Source of the DNA: Azolla caroliniana
Lineage: Eukaryota; Polypodiophyta
Direction of reading: 5' to 3'
Assembly (NCBI GenBank): GCA_043228905.1
Contig: JBHGNT010000002.1
Coordinates: 12,896,001 to 12,960,000 of the forward strand
DNA: 64,000 nucleotides
Both the position numbers and the translations under genes were made by a program. Below the pieces are notes generated by a model that did no database searches, had not been told where the DNA came from, and saw nothing but the letters and a program-made list of their open reading frames with translations. Position 1 is the first letter of the stretch, and every line of letters starts with the position of its first letter. Shown one piece after another: positions 32,400 through 43,365 of the stretch.

Positions 32400-34150
32400 C
32401 TCCTATCTCTGATTTGAACCTTATGCATGAATCGTTGTCTTAACTCAAATTTCATGCTTCATCTTTCAATACTTCACCTAACAACATGGTTGAAGCTTCT
32501 TCCATGAATAATAAGATTATTCTAACTCAGATTTGAAGCTTTTTCCAACACGAATCTTTTGCACTTAGATTTGAAGCTTCTTCCAACACGAATCTTCTAC
32601 ACTCTGATTTGAAGCTTCTTCCAACACGAATCTTCGGCACTTAGATTTAAAGCTTTGGCTAACAGGAGTCCTCCTATCTCTGATTTGAAGATTCTTTGAT
32701 GAACCATATATGGTTCATTGATTGGGAAACTTCTTCCTCGTGTTCATATTTCTTCTCATATTCTCATGTAGATTTCTTTCATTTTCTTTTTTCTTCTCAT
32801 ATTCTCATGTCTAACATGAGTCTTCCTATCTTTGATTTAAAGTTTCTTCCATGAGCTTTGGCTAACATGAGTCCTCCTATCTCTAATTTGAAGATTCTTT
32901 GATGAACCATATGCGGTTCATTGATTGGGAAACTTCTTCCTCGTGTTCATATTCTCATGTAGATTTCTTTCATTTTCTTCTTTCTTCTCATATTCTCATG
33001 TCTAACATGAGTCTTCCTATGTTCGATTTGAAGTTTCTTCCATGAATATTAAGTGGTTCATAGATAGAGGAGATTTTTCTTTATGTTTATCTTTCTTCTC
33101 AACTTCTCATGTTCATCGTTTTTTCATGTTTATTTTTTTTATGTTCATCTTTCTCTTGTAGGTTTTTTTCATGTTCATCTTTCTTCTCTTATTCTCATTT
33201 CCAATATAAGTATTCCAATCTTCGATTTTCAAGTTCTTCTATGAATCATAAGCGGTTCATATATAGAGGAGCTTCTTTCGCATTTTCATCTTATTTTTCA
33301 TATTCTCCTGTTCATCTTTCTCTTGTGGATTCTTTTCTTGCTCATCTTTCTTCTCGTATTTTTGTGTTTATCTTTCTCATGTATATTATTTTCATGCACA
33401 TCATTTTTCGCGTATTCTCATGTTCATCTTTGTCATGTAGATTTTTTGCATGTTCACCATTCTTCGTATATTTCATCATTTTAATATATAAAACCATGGT
33501 TTTCTTGTATATGATTTTTTTATGTGTTTCCTTGTCATATTCAAAAAATTTATGTTGCATGTTTATCTTTCTTCCTCTATTTCTTGCTTTTCATATTTGA
33601 AATCATGTTATCATTAGTTATGAAATTACTAATACAACTCTTGTTGATTTATTATGCTTGCATGTCACATTTGGTAATATTAGTATAAAACTAATTGTAA
33701 CCTTGATTGCTTTAATTACTTTCCTTGATATTCTTTTTTAAGTAATACATATAATTGAAAATGGTAGTCATCAATTAGATTGACATGTCTTGTTTACCAA
33801 TAGACAATATATAGTACATGTGTAATGCTAAAAAATAGATCTATTAATCAGTCTTTCATTTCTTTTAAGACAATGTAAGTTTTGGCCACGACCCATATTT
33901 GGTACAATGAGCTTGATGTGGTAACTATCATATTGTGAAATGGAAACAAATTTAGGGTATGTAGTAGAAAATATAGGGAATAGACTAGTTAGGAAAAATA
34001 TTAAGTAGGCATATAAGGAGACATATGTTACTATGCTTGTCTTAGAGTTTCAAAAGTAACTGTAGGGGTTCATTCCACGTAAATTTAGGGGTTATGGGCA
34101 AAATTCATAGTTCAAGGAATGTTACATAACAAATTAATAATCTACATTTC
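32400..34150. repeat. Subterminal short repeats of transposon T; no gene seen
   Basis: Short repeats dominate. GATTTGAAGCTTCTTCCAAC recurs at 32535-32650 with a period of about 52 bp. A roughly 200-bp unit containing TTGATGAACCATAT and TTCATTGATTGGGAAAC is duplicated (about 32690 and 32890). TTCTCATGTTCATCTTTCT motifs recur from 32770 to 33600. The region 33600-34150 is AT-rich with nothing recognisable. These may be subterminal transposase-binding repeats. Confidence 0.6.
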
Positions 34151-34154
34151 AGAT

Positions 34155-36850
34155 GACAAAAAGCATTATCTGATTTTTGTTTAACATTAATTTGAGCTTG
34201 ACCATGTAGATTTACTATTTCTTGGACTTACCTTTAATCAACATTAAGTTTGGTCTGATGGTGTTGCCCCACAATTTAAGGCGGCATGGTACTTCTTTTT
34301 TATTGCAAGGTAAATTGATTATTGTATGTTAAGTACACATAGTTCTAAGTCTATTCAACTAATACTTCATAGGCCTTGAACTATTACTTTAGTTTCCTAT
34401 GCTTTCTAATCTTTAATGAAAACTTAGAACTAATTGTATTCAAACTTGTCTACATTACTAATATTAGTTTAATCTCCTACATTTAGTGTTGTTCAATAAA
34501 AACATTTTACTTTTCTTCCAATGTGCATGAGGACTAATAATGTTTTTACCCATGTTTAGTATTTTTAAATAATAACTTAGTATTGTCCTCCAATGTGCAT
34601 CAATGCTAATTATGTATTTACCGATATTTAGTACTTTTAAATAACAATGTAGTATTGTCCTCCCATGTGCATCAATACTAATTGTATATTTACCTATATT
34701 TAGTATCTTTATATAACAACTTAGTATTGTCCTCCCACGTGCATCGGTACTAATTGTGTATTACCTAAGTTTAATATTTTTAAATAAAAACTTAACATTG
34801 TCCCCCCATGTGTGTCAGTACTAATTTTTTATTCACACATGTATAGTATCTATAAATAATAACTTAGTACTATCCTCCCATGTGTATTAGTGCTAATTGT
34901 GTATTTACTTAAGTTTAGTATTTTTAAATAAACACTTAGTACTATCCTCCCATGTGCATCAGTACTAATTGTGTATTTACTTAAGTTTAGTATTTTTAAA
35001 TAAAAACTTAGTACTATCCTCCCATGTGCATCTCTACTAATTACATATTTACCCAAATGTAGTATTTTTAAATAAAAACTTAGTACTATCCTCCCATGTG
35101 TGTCAGTACTAATTTTCTACTCACTTATGTTTAGTATTTTTAAATAACAACTTAGTACTTTCCTCCCATGTGAATCAGTACTAATTGTCTATCCACGTGT
35201 TTAGTATAGATATAAATAAAAACGTACTATTATCCTCCGAATCAATACTAATTGTCTATTCACATATGTTTAGTATCTACATGTAATAACTGAGTATTGT
35301 CCTTCCATGTGCATCAGTACTAACTTACAACATAGTACTATCCTTAATTTACAAGTTAGTACTATCCTCCCATGTGCACAAGTACTGATTATGTTTTAAG
35401 CCATGTAAAATATTCTTAATTTACAACATAGTACTATCCTCCCACGTCTGTCAATACTAATTCTATTTTAAGCCATGTTAAGTATTCTTAATTTACAACT
35501 TACTAGTATCCTCTCACATGAATCAATACTAATTATGTTTTAAACCATGTAAAGTATTCTTAATTTACAACTTAGTACTGTCCTCCCATGTGCATAAGTA
35601 CTAATTATGTTTTAAGCCATGTAAAATATTCTTAATTTACAACATAGTACTATCCTCCCATGTCTATCAGTACTAATTCTGTTTTAAGCCATGTTAAGTA
35701 TTCTTAATTTACAACTTACTAATTTCCTCCCACTTGCACAAGTACTAATTATGGTTTAAGCCATGTAAAGTATTCTTAATTTACAGCTTAGTACTATCCT
35801 CCCACATCGATTAGTACTAATTTTGTTTTAAGACATGTTAAGTATTCTTAATTTACAACTTAGTAATGTCCTCCCACATGAATCAATATTAATTAAGTTT
35901 TAAGCCATGTTAAATATTGTTTGGCTACTTGTGATGTACTAACTTAGTATTGTTACTAATGTTTGTTGGCTACCTGTGATGCAAAACGCCTAGGTACTTC
36001 TCATTGACCAACATTAGGATGCAATGGAAATACTTCAGGTCTGGACATGGAAAGGGAGAGCATGATGGGGCGGAGGTTGTGATCAAGCATGCTCTTATAA
36101 GCAAGAAGGTGGATAATAAATGTGCTAAGTTACAAAATGCACATGATGTTGTGGAGTGCCTAACATGGAAGATGTGAAATGATGGTAAGAATAGATTGTT
36201 TATTGAGATTCGTGCTAATGAGTTAGATAGAAGTAAATCATATGGTTGTAAAACCGTGAAAAGGACATGTAAGATCAATTGTTCTTTAGGGTTTTGTCGC
36301 AAGAACACAACAAAACTACTATTTCGCAGTTTATCATGCTTTTGTTCCATGTGTATTATAGGTGAATCTTGGGATGAATGCACCAATCTATCAGTTGTGG
36401 AGTCATGGAAGTTGTAGAAGCTTGAGATTCAACAAGAAGATGATATTCAAGAAAATGAACAATCAGACAATATTGTATACTACAACCAATGTACACTTTT
36501 ATTGGAGATCATTTGTAGTGTTGAAATCTCCTCAAAATGAAGATTTTGAATGAAGACTACTACATTGTGGTGTGCAAGCAAGGGAACACAATATTGAAAG
36601 AAGTGGCGAGGGATGGTTGGGGCAACATGTCCAACGTTGGCGAGTCTGTCATCTGTGGAAACTATTATGCAAAGTTGCCACAATACAAGAACACATATGC
36701 ATTATTGCAAGATGCACCCACTACCATAATCTATGATGATGCCATTATCACAATCAAGTTCACTATGACTCAAGCAAAGTACATGAACTCATATTGGGGG
36801 AGTTCTCCCTCTTTAATGCTTAGAATTTTAACTGTTAATACATTGTAGAA
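34155..36850 (+). pseudogene. Transposase relic of T with WSDG / HGKG motifs
   Basis: Three plus-strand segments look like exons of one gene. At 34157-34308, SDDKKHY is followed in the same frame, past three TAA codons, by VWSDGVAPQFKAAWYFF and then a GT donor. At about 35990-36170 the sequence reads MQWKYFRSGHGKGEHDGAE, then VVIKHALISKK. At 36190-36420 a Cys-rich stretch contains LLFRSLSCFCSMCIIG. At 36537-36850 the frame ends near TQAKYMNSYW. From memory, the SDG..QFK and SGHGKG..DGA pair resembles DDE-type transposase-like proteins of plants and animals; I could not check this. If so, the conserved Asp residues would be catalytic. Stops and a lost N-terminus make this copy dead. The gap between the first two segments is a tandem array. 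Confidence 0.55.
34480..35960. repeat. TAGTACTA-rich tandem array, 72-85-bp units
   Basis: Roughly twenty degenerate units share CTTAGTACTATCCTCCCATG, then a short variable part, CAGTACTAATT, a T-rich part and AGTATTTTTAAATAA. Units are about 72 bp at first. From about 35300 they are about 85 bp, with TTTTAAGCCATGT. The array lies between two coding segments of the T transposase relic, so it was probably inside an intron. Confidence 0.88.
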
Positions 36851-36939
36851 ACCTTGTAGAATGACCAATGATCTTCAATGTCAAATCTTCATATGTAACC
36901 TCACAAGTTATCCTAATTAGGGATGACAAATTCATCGAT

Positions 36940-37670
36940 ATATATCCTCTTTGGTTTTCCTAAAGTGGTTGGTGCTTATATAGTGTTATATTTTTCTAGT
37001 AATATATTATCCTCTTTGGTTTTCATAAAGTGTTTGGTGCTAATATAATGTTAAATGTTTCTAGTGAGGTATTATCTTCTTTGGTTTTCATAAAGTGTTT
37101 GTTTCTCTTGCAGTGTTAATTGTTTCTAGTAATGCATATTTTTCTTTGGTGTTTGTTAAGTGTTTGGTGCTCTTATAGTGTTAAATGTTTCTAGTAATGT
37201 AATATCCTCTTTGGTGTTTGTTAAGTGTTTGGTGCTCTTATAGTGTTAAATGTTTCTAGTAATGGAATATCCTCTTTGGTTTTCATTAAGTGTTTGGTGC
37301 TCTTGTAGTGTTAACTGTTTCTAGTAATGTATTATCCTCTTTTGTTTTCATAAAGTGTTTGGTGCTCTTGTAGTGTTAACTATTTCTAGTAATGTATATA
37401 TCCTATTCGGTGTTCGTTTAGTGTTTGGTGCTCTTATAGTTGTAAATGTTTCTAGCAATGTAATATCCTCTTTGGTTTTTATAAAGTGTTTGGTGCTATT
37501 ATAGTGTTAACTGTTTCTAATACAATATATATCCTCTTTGATCTTCATAACGTATTTGGTGCTCTTATAGTGCTAACTGTTTCTAGTAATGTATATATCC
37601 TCTTTGGTTTTTATAAAGTGTTTGGTGCTCTTATAGTGTTAATTGTTTCTTGTCATGTATATATCCTCTT
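36940..37670. repeat. About 60-bp tandem array
   Basis: About twelve units share TAGTGTTAACTGTTTCTAGT, AATGTATATATCCTCTTTGG and TTTTCATAAAGTGTTTGG with scattered changes. It follows the last coding segment of the T transposase relic. It is different in sequence from the TAGTACTA array. Confidence 0.88.
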
Positions 37671-38229
37671 TTGTTCACTATAACAACTATTATGCAATGT
37701 TGCGACGGTCCTCCCACATGTATGCTTCAGTAAAAGATACACCCACCGCCATAATCTATGTTGAGGCCATTATCACAATCAAGTTTACTATGACTCAAAA
37801 AAAGCACAAGGTTAAGGGAAGTAATCTGTTTACAAGGTCCCTCAAGAGGTATATGATGTCATAAACATCTTTGGAGTGTAATGGACTCAACATTCATCTT
37901 CTCATAAAACATCATATTCATACTTAGAGAGAGAACAAAAACAATGTCTGACATATCAATTCAGTACATAATAAGTATAAAAAAGATATATCATTTCAAT
38001 ATGACAATAACAAGTACAAACCATGACCCATAAAATCTTTGGCACTAGTATTTTCTGGTACTTATAATGCATCGAGAACTAATCATCTCCTTCATTGATT
38101 TTACATCCTTCTACATACTACTGAGTGACACTTCATCATTAGAGGCCAATAGGACAACATCAGATGGTTCCCCTCCTCGGATTGGTGGCACCTCCCTTGA
38201 GTTTCCTACTTTATTGTTTATACCAACAT

Positions 38230-38880
38230 CATGTACCTCCTAGGTGCCGCTGGATTCCTCGTCCTTCATTTGGTGTGGCTCCTCTTCGTGGGCGGTGGTA
38301 GTAATTTTCTGAGACTCATCCTAGTTGATGTTGTCCACATCTTTCGCAGTACCCATGTGCTCCTCTTTGTGGGTGGTAGTTGTTTTTTCACTCACTCATC
38401 CGGGATGGTGTCATCCATATCTTTCGTAGCACCCAAGTGCTTTTCTTCATGGGTGGTAGCGGTGTTTTTCGTAGATTCATTCGGGATGGTGTTGTCCACA
38501 TCTTTCTTAGTGCACATGTCTCTTCGTGGCTGGTAGTTGTGTTTTTTGCAGACACATCTTGGATGGTGTTGTCCACATCTTTCTTAGTACCCATGTGCTC
38601 CTCCTCGTGGAAAATGCTAGAAACCTCATTCTTTTTATAGTCGTTCTCCTCTTCTAAATTGAATGTGGTGTTTTCTTCACAATCCTCATGTGTGGTTGCA
38701 GTGTTGTCAGAGTCATCTTTTGTGCAAGGCATAGTCACGATCTCAGAGTCTTCATCTCTACCCCATATAGTGCATGAATCATCTTCTTGTATTTGTTAAT
38801 CTCCTCGTTCTTGTCCAACTAAATGTGAATGCACCCAACAATACCGGTGTCAATACCAATCTCAATTAACATACAAGGTT
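38230..38880 (-). pseudogene. Acidic repeat-protein exon of T, minus strand
   Basis: On the minus strand an acidic, Thr/Asn-rich frame (DDSDNTATTHEDCEENTTF) runs from about 38805 to 38388. It contains a repeated segment of about 66 nt (GTKKDVDNTI, HEEEHM) and then loses frame in further copies of that repeat. I do not recognise a domain. It might be the last exon of a second transposon gene. A lysine-rich frame on the same strand at 50939-50727 could be an earlier exon, with the TAGTACTA array between as intron. That link is inference. Confidence 0.4.
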
Positions 38881-38939
38881 AAGGTTCACACTCTTGCCTA
38901 CTGTTACATCAACGTGATCCTCTACTTCTGTAGACTATG

Positions 38940-39641
38940 CTAATACTACCCCAACTAAATATAGAATAGATTCTAGTACTAAACCTACAATACAACAAAT
39001 TGTAGAATGAAGTGTGTACTATGTTAGTACTAGCTCACCTAAATATAGGATGGATTCTAGTACTACACCAACAATACACCAAAAGGTCTCCTAAATTTGT
39101 ACTATGCTTGTCCTAACCCACCTAAATATATAATGGATTCTAGTACTAAATCAATTGTACAACTAATTGCAGAATGAAGTGTGTACTATGTTAGTACTAG
39201 CTCACCTAAATATAGGATGGATTCTAGTACTACACCAACTGTACACCTAAAGGTCTCCTAAATTTGTACTACGCTTGTCCTAGCCCACCTAAATATAGAA
39301 TGGATTCTAGTACTAAACCAATTGTACAACTAATTGCAGAATGAAGTGTGTACTATGTTAGTACTAAGTACTAGCTCACTATATATATAGGATGGATTCT
39401 AGTACTACACCAACTCTACACATAAAGGTCTCCTGAAGTGTGTACTATGCTAGTACTAGCCCATTTAAATATAGAATGGATACTAGTACTAAACCAACAG
39501 TACACCTAATTGCTGAATTAAATGTGTACTATGTTAGTACTAGATCACCTAAATATAGGATGGATACTAGTGTACTACATCAACTATACACCTAAAGGTC
39601 TCCTAAATTTGTACTATGCTTGTCCTAGCCCATCTAAATAT
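38940..39641. repeat. About 170-bp tandem array with GTACTA palindromes, left part
   Basis: Units contain CTAGCTCACCTAAATATAGG, ATGGATTCTAGTACTACACC, a shorter TAAAGGTCTCCT segment and GAATGAAGTGTGTACTATG. The period is about 170 bp. The Tat element inserted into the array, which continues at 49740-50100. Confidence 0.9.
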
Positions 39642-40383
39642 TGTTATTCGCTTAGCCGGACAAGGCCTAACACAAGGTGTCACGGAGACACTTCACCAAA
39701 GGGTGATTACGGCATAGGATTAAGATTCAACGATTACACCAACTTACGTAGGTTACACGATTAGAATGCTTTGGTTAATTACACGCGTAAGATATAACAG
39801 TAATTACAGAACGGAAATCAACACAGAAGTATAAACATCATAAGCTCTATTAATTATCCGCTGTGATTACAATGGGGTCCGGGCCTTTAAATAGGTTTCC
39901 GGCCCGTAGTACAAAACGGTGCCTCTCGCACCTATTCGGGATCCGTCCGGATCTGGAACGGCATACCGTTTCCAGTCCGTCCGTCCACACTATGCTCATT
40001 TACAACTATATTTAAGGGAAAAGTACCAGGATACCCCTGGAAGTTCGTCTATTTACCAGAATGCCCCTGGAAGTTCCAAATTTACCAAACTACCCCTATG
40101 TCCAAAAAATTACACTTTATAGAGTAATTATACACTAGAATCTACAAGCCCTATTTACCAAAGATGGAAGAAATGGACCCGAACTAGCCCTATTTACCAA
40201 AGATTTGAGTGTATAATTACTTTATAAAGTGTAATTTTTTGGACATAGGGGTAGTTTGGTAAATTTGGAACTTCCAAGGGCATTTTGGTAAATACACGAA
40301 CTTCCAGGGGTATCCTGGTACTTTTCCCTATATTTAATTAATTCCTTCACTCCGTATTTTGGACTCCTTGCCGGCCGGTAACA
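39642..40383 (-). repeat. 3' LTR of the Tat element, MITE-bearing
   Basis: It starts TGTTATTCGC and ends GGCCGGTAACA. Removing the 313-bp MITE and one copy of its 9-bp duplication leaves 420 bp equal to the other LTR. No polypurine tract directly adjoins the LTR. The nearest purine-rich stretch on the minus strand is GAAGGGGCCGAGAAGGG, about 35 bp away. Confidence 0.93.
40016..40328. mobile_element. Mutator-like MITE inside the Tat LTR
   Basis: This 313-bp element has long inverted ends (GGGAAAAGTACCAGGATACC) and an exact 9-bp duplication TATATTTAA at 40007-40015 and 40329-40337. Nine-bp duplications and ends starting with G are typical of Mutator-like elements. It has no coding capacity. 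The arms extend well over 100 bp with a short centre (about 40160-40200), so it is a near-complete fold-back. Its absence from the other LTR proves it arrived after the Tat element. Confidence 0.92.
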
Positions 40384-40435
40384 CATGGCACGCCCGTGGG
40401 ACAGTACCTTGTACGTCGAACCCTTCTCGGCCCCT

Positions 40436-41788
40436 TCATTGTTCACCCAAATTGTCCAAAATACTTTGTTCAAGAATTTCCACTTGTTCCTCCGGTTGTG
40501 GTTGTTGCGGCTGTGCTTGCTGCTGCTGCTGTGGTTGCGGTTGGGACTGAGGCTGTTCCGGCTGCTCTATAGGCGGCTGCTCCGTTTGTTTCTCTGACTC
40601 CGGCTGCTCCGTTTGACTGCTTCCGGTCCGGTCTCCTTCCAGTAACGGTTCCTCATCACTGAGGTTGACCGTAACCGGTTCTCGTTCTTTCTCTCCCCGG
40701 ATCCGGGACCTCTCGTAGCTTTCAAACTGGATCTGCGCCTCCAGCCTGTCGTCGTCCAGCTGAGCTACAAGTTGCCGGACTTGCCCTAGTTGGTCGTCTG
40801 CCAAGGCTTGAAAGTCTTCGGCAAGCTCATCCCTTATGCCGGTGAAGTCTTCGGAAGTCAGCATATAGCAATCATCTCCCTCCTTCCGCCGGTTCTCTAC
40901 GTCGGCCCGGAGCAGTTGGAGTTCCGCCGCGTTCGTGGCCCACTTGGTCCACCATTTGACGGAGCCGTTGTCAATCAAGCTCTTGGTCTGGTTCAACCAG
41001 GCCCGCATGATATCCTGGATGCGACTTGCTCCCATTTGCGCTCTACTTTCCACCACTTGTCGCTCCTCCTTCAACTGCTTGATGAGATTCGCCGTATCCT
41101 CCGCCTGCTCTCTGTAGCGCGTCAGCTGCCCTTGATATGTAGTTTGCAGCCTCTGCAGTACCTCCGCCGCTCTTTCTTTTTCCGCCTGCTGTTGCCTGAG
41201 GAGCTCTGTCCGAACCTTCTCCGCCTCTTCCAACCGTCTTCTGGTTTCCGCTTGTTCCTTGGCGAATGCGGTTGCGGTCCGATCAACTGCTTGCCGGAGC
41301 TCATCCGTCCGTTCCTTGTGCTCCGTTTGCAACCGTTTATACTCCCGGTGCAATTGCTCGAATTCCTCCGTTTTTTGTTTGAGCTTGCCGTTGATCTGGC
41401 GATGGTTCCGGTCCTCCCGGTCCTTTACCTGCCGGAGTTCCTCTTTCAGGCGCTCTACTTCTATTTCGGCGTTCCTCCGGAGCCTGTCCTTCTCTTGCAG
41501 CATTTTCTCCTTTTCTTCCTTGAGCCGGTCGTACGCTTGGTGGCCTTTCCGTAAGCTCTCCTCGGCCCGGCGTAGATTCTCAGCAGTCTTTTTGAGTTCT
41601 GCCTCCGCTGCCGTCTTCAATTCTCTTTCGCGGCTCCTCAGCGCTTCTTGGGCAGCTAGCTCATCCTTTAAATCCGCAAGCTCTTGGGCTTGTGCCGCAT
41701 TTCTCTCCGGAACGGTTTCCGTTGCCGGGGTCTGATTGCTATGTACAGGTTGATCTGACGCCTTATTCTGTACATTGCCCGGAGTCAC
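40436..41788 (-). CDS. Second half of the Tat extra frame, coiled coil
   Basis: This 450-codon minus-strand frame has no ATG at its start. It is in the same frame as the upstream 516-codon frame and separated from it by one TAA (41797-41795). The sequence is a very long charged coiled coil (ELADLKDELAAQEALRSRER onwards), then a segment with WWTKWATNAAELQ. It ends in a Gln/Pro-rich tail (QPQPQQQQQAQPQQPQPEE). It is probably the C-terminal half of a roughly 970-codon protein and not a separate gene. Long coiled-coil proteins of unknown role occur next to integrase in some plant Ty3 elements. Confidence 0.6.
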   Translation of the reverse strand: MTPGNVQNKASDQPVHSNQTPATETVPERNAAQAQELADLKDELAAQEALRSRERELKTAAEAELKKTAENLRRAEESLRKGHQAYDRLKEEKEKMLQEKDRLRRNAEIEVERLKEELRQVKDREDRNHRQINGKLKQKTEEFEQLHREYKRLQTEHKERTDELRQAVDRTATAFAKEQAETRRRLEEAEKVRTELLRQQQAEKERAAEVLQRLQTTYQGQLTRYREQAEDTANLIKQLKEERQVVESRAQMGASRIQDIMRAWLNQTKSLIDNGSVKWWTKWATNAAELQLLRADVENRRKEGDDCYMLTSEDFTGIRDELAEDFQALADDQLGQVRQLVAQLDDDRLEAQIQFESYERSRIRGEKEREPVTVNLSDEEPLLEGDRTGSSQTEQPESEKQTEQPPIEQPEQPQSQPQPQQQQQAQPQQPQPEEQVEILEQSILDNLGEQ

Positions 41789-41794
41789 CGGTGC

Positions 41795-43345
41795 TTAGAC
41801 TTGTGTTGTCAAAGCGAATTGAGCCATTTCCCTTGTGACCCTGTCCAAGTCTTGTTCAAGGCTCCGGATTCTGGACCGGGCCGTCTCTAGATCTACGGTT
41901 GTGACGAGCAACCGTTCGTTGTGCGCTCTCTCCTCCGCCTCTATGTACTCGACCGCTTCGGCGATCTGCTCACCTACCCACCGTAGCCACATGCTACTGG
42001 TGCCTTGCTGCTGTACTGGTCCTACTCCTTGGCTGCCGTGTGTGCTGGCTGGGCTCGCCGGCTGTTGAGTTCCGGTTCCCGCCGTCTCCGGAGCCGTTGG
42101 AATGACTTCTGGTATAGAAGTCGACAAGGCCGGTTCTACCCGCACCGGTTCCGGTTCCTCCCTTGTGTTTTGCTCAGGTTGAGTTCGGGGCGTTTCTTTC
42201 TTTTGCGGTTCCGAGCGCTCCCCCGCTGCCCCGGCGGTCCCACTTCTTGACCGTCGTTGGAGGTGCTCTTCTGGCTCCTCCGTTTCCTCTTCTTGGGTAA
42301 CGGCATGTTTCTGTGCCGTCAAGGGTTCTGGTTCCTTCTGACCCGGTCGCCGTATGGTTATCTTAACGGGTCCCACCGGTGACACCTCCTCCGGTTCTGG
42401 GAGCCGTTTCTTCCCTTTCGTCGCCTTCGACGCCAGCAGCTGCTGTCGTTTGGTCGCCGGCTTTGAGGTGCTTCCTTCCGATACTCTTGGCCGCTTCTTT
42501 GGCTGAACGGTCTCGACCGGCGGCACGAGCAATATTATCCACTGAGCTACGGCGTGCCACAGCTTCCGGCCCTCCTTGCCGTCCTTTCCTCGTACCATGT
42601 CGATTGCCACGCACAAACCGTCTGCAATCAACACCGGCCAATCCACCTTGGTCCCTTCATAGGTGGCTATGATCATCCCTGCCCGATTTTTTGGCATGAC
42701 AGGGGGTCGGGGGTACACGTGGCCGTACTCGTGGAGCACTCGAGCTATCTCCCTGAATAGCGGATCTTCGCTGCCGTGCATTCGATAGCCTTTGCCGGCA
42801 ACAGAGTACTCACCGAAATATCGGATGAGTTGCTCCGAGGTTGGGTTATCGATTTGAAAAATACCTCCCTCCGGAAGGCCTGTTAGCGCACGGATCGCTT
42901 CCTCGGTGATGACTTCTGTGTCGAGCTCCTTGATGACCCGGTCGGCTTCTCTGTGCGGTGGTGCCTCCATGATGGCCAAGAACCCCTCCAGTCCGTGTTG
43001 CCTGAACCATTTCCTGGCCGCTTCCGACAGCGTTTGTGGTTCCATGTCTGCTTCGAGGTCGAGGAAAGATGGCGAGGTAGAGTGGTGATGAGAGTGAGAG
43101 CGAGAGAGAGAGTGTTCTGAACGCGGGGGTTCTCTGAGTGCAGGTTCGCGTCTGCTAAGCTTCCACTGCCTTGGTGCTTCTGTGCTTCTTGGCTCGCGAA
43201 AAAAGAAGGTCTCCATGCGCTCTTCTTTTTCTCTGTGCGTCTTGGCGCCTTTTTCGAGCATGCGCACGTCGTGTACCGATTTAGTATTAAGTAACGTGGC
43301 GGCTCTTAAATGCCCACTACGTACCTTTTCGCTCCTTGCTTTCAC
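41795..43345 (-). CDS. First half of the Tat extra frame
   Basis: This 516-codon minus-strand frame lies just after the integrase gene and before the 3' LTR. A plausible start is MEPQTLSEAARKWF near 43043, or an upstream Met. The first part has a compact domain (FRQHGLEGFLAIMEAPP, YGHVYPRPPVMPKNRAG, VDWPVLIADGLCVAI, LWHAVAQWIILLVPP) that recalls plant transposon-associated proteins of unknown function. A Pro/Glu-rich linker and a short coiled coil follow. It ends at TAA (41797-41795), after which the same frame stays open for 450 more codons. A spliced subgenomic RNA would be needed for its expression, as for other genes at this place. Confidence 0.65.
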   Translation of the reverse strand: MKARSEKVRSGHLRAATLLNTKSVHDVRMLEKGAKTHREKEERMETFFFREPRSTEAPRQWKLSRREPALREPPRSEHSLSRSHSHHHSTSPSFLDLEADMEPQTLSEAARKWFRQHGLEGFLAIMEAPPHREADRVIKELDTEVITEEAIRALTGLPEGGIFQIDNPTSEQLIRYFGEYSVAGKGYRMHGSEDPLFREIARVLHEYGHVYPRPPVMPKNRAGMIIATYEGTKVDWPVLIADGLCVAIDMVRGKDGKEGRKLWHAVAQWIILLVPPVETVQPKKRPRVSEGSTSKPATKRQQLLASKATKGKKRLPEPEEVSPVGPVKITIRRPGQKEPEPLTAQKHAVTQEEETEEPEEHLQRRSRSGTAGAAGERSEPQKKETPRTQPEQNTREEPEPVRVEPALSTSIPEVIPTAPETAGTGTQQPASPASTHGSQGVGPVQQQGTSSMWLRWVGEQIAEAVEYIEAEERAHNERLLVTTVDLETARSRIRSLEQDLDRVTREMAQFALTTQV

Positions 43346-43365
43346 ACCCGTTCATACCTCGATTT

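Noticed and set aside
33109-33600. 163-codon plus-strand frame with many hydrophobic residues
   Set aside because: It comes from TTCTCATGTTCATCTTTCT repeats; the Phe/Ser-rich product has no structure beyond the repeat.
40790-41554. 254-codon plus-strand frame
   Set aside because: It is the antisense shadow of the coiled-coil frame at 40436-41788; the Leu/Phe-rich composition comes from complementing Glu and Lys codons.
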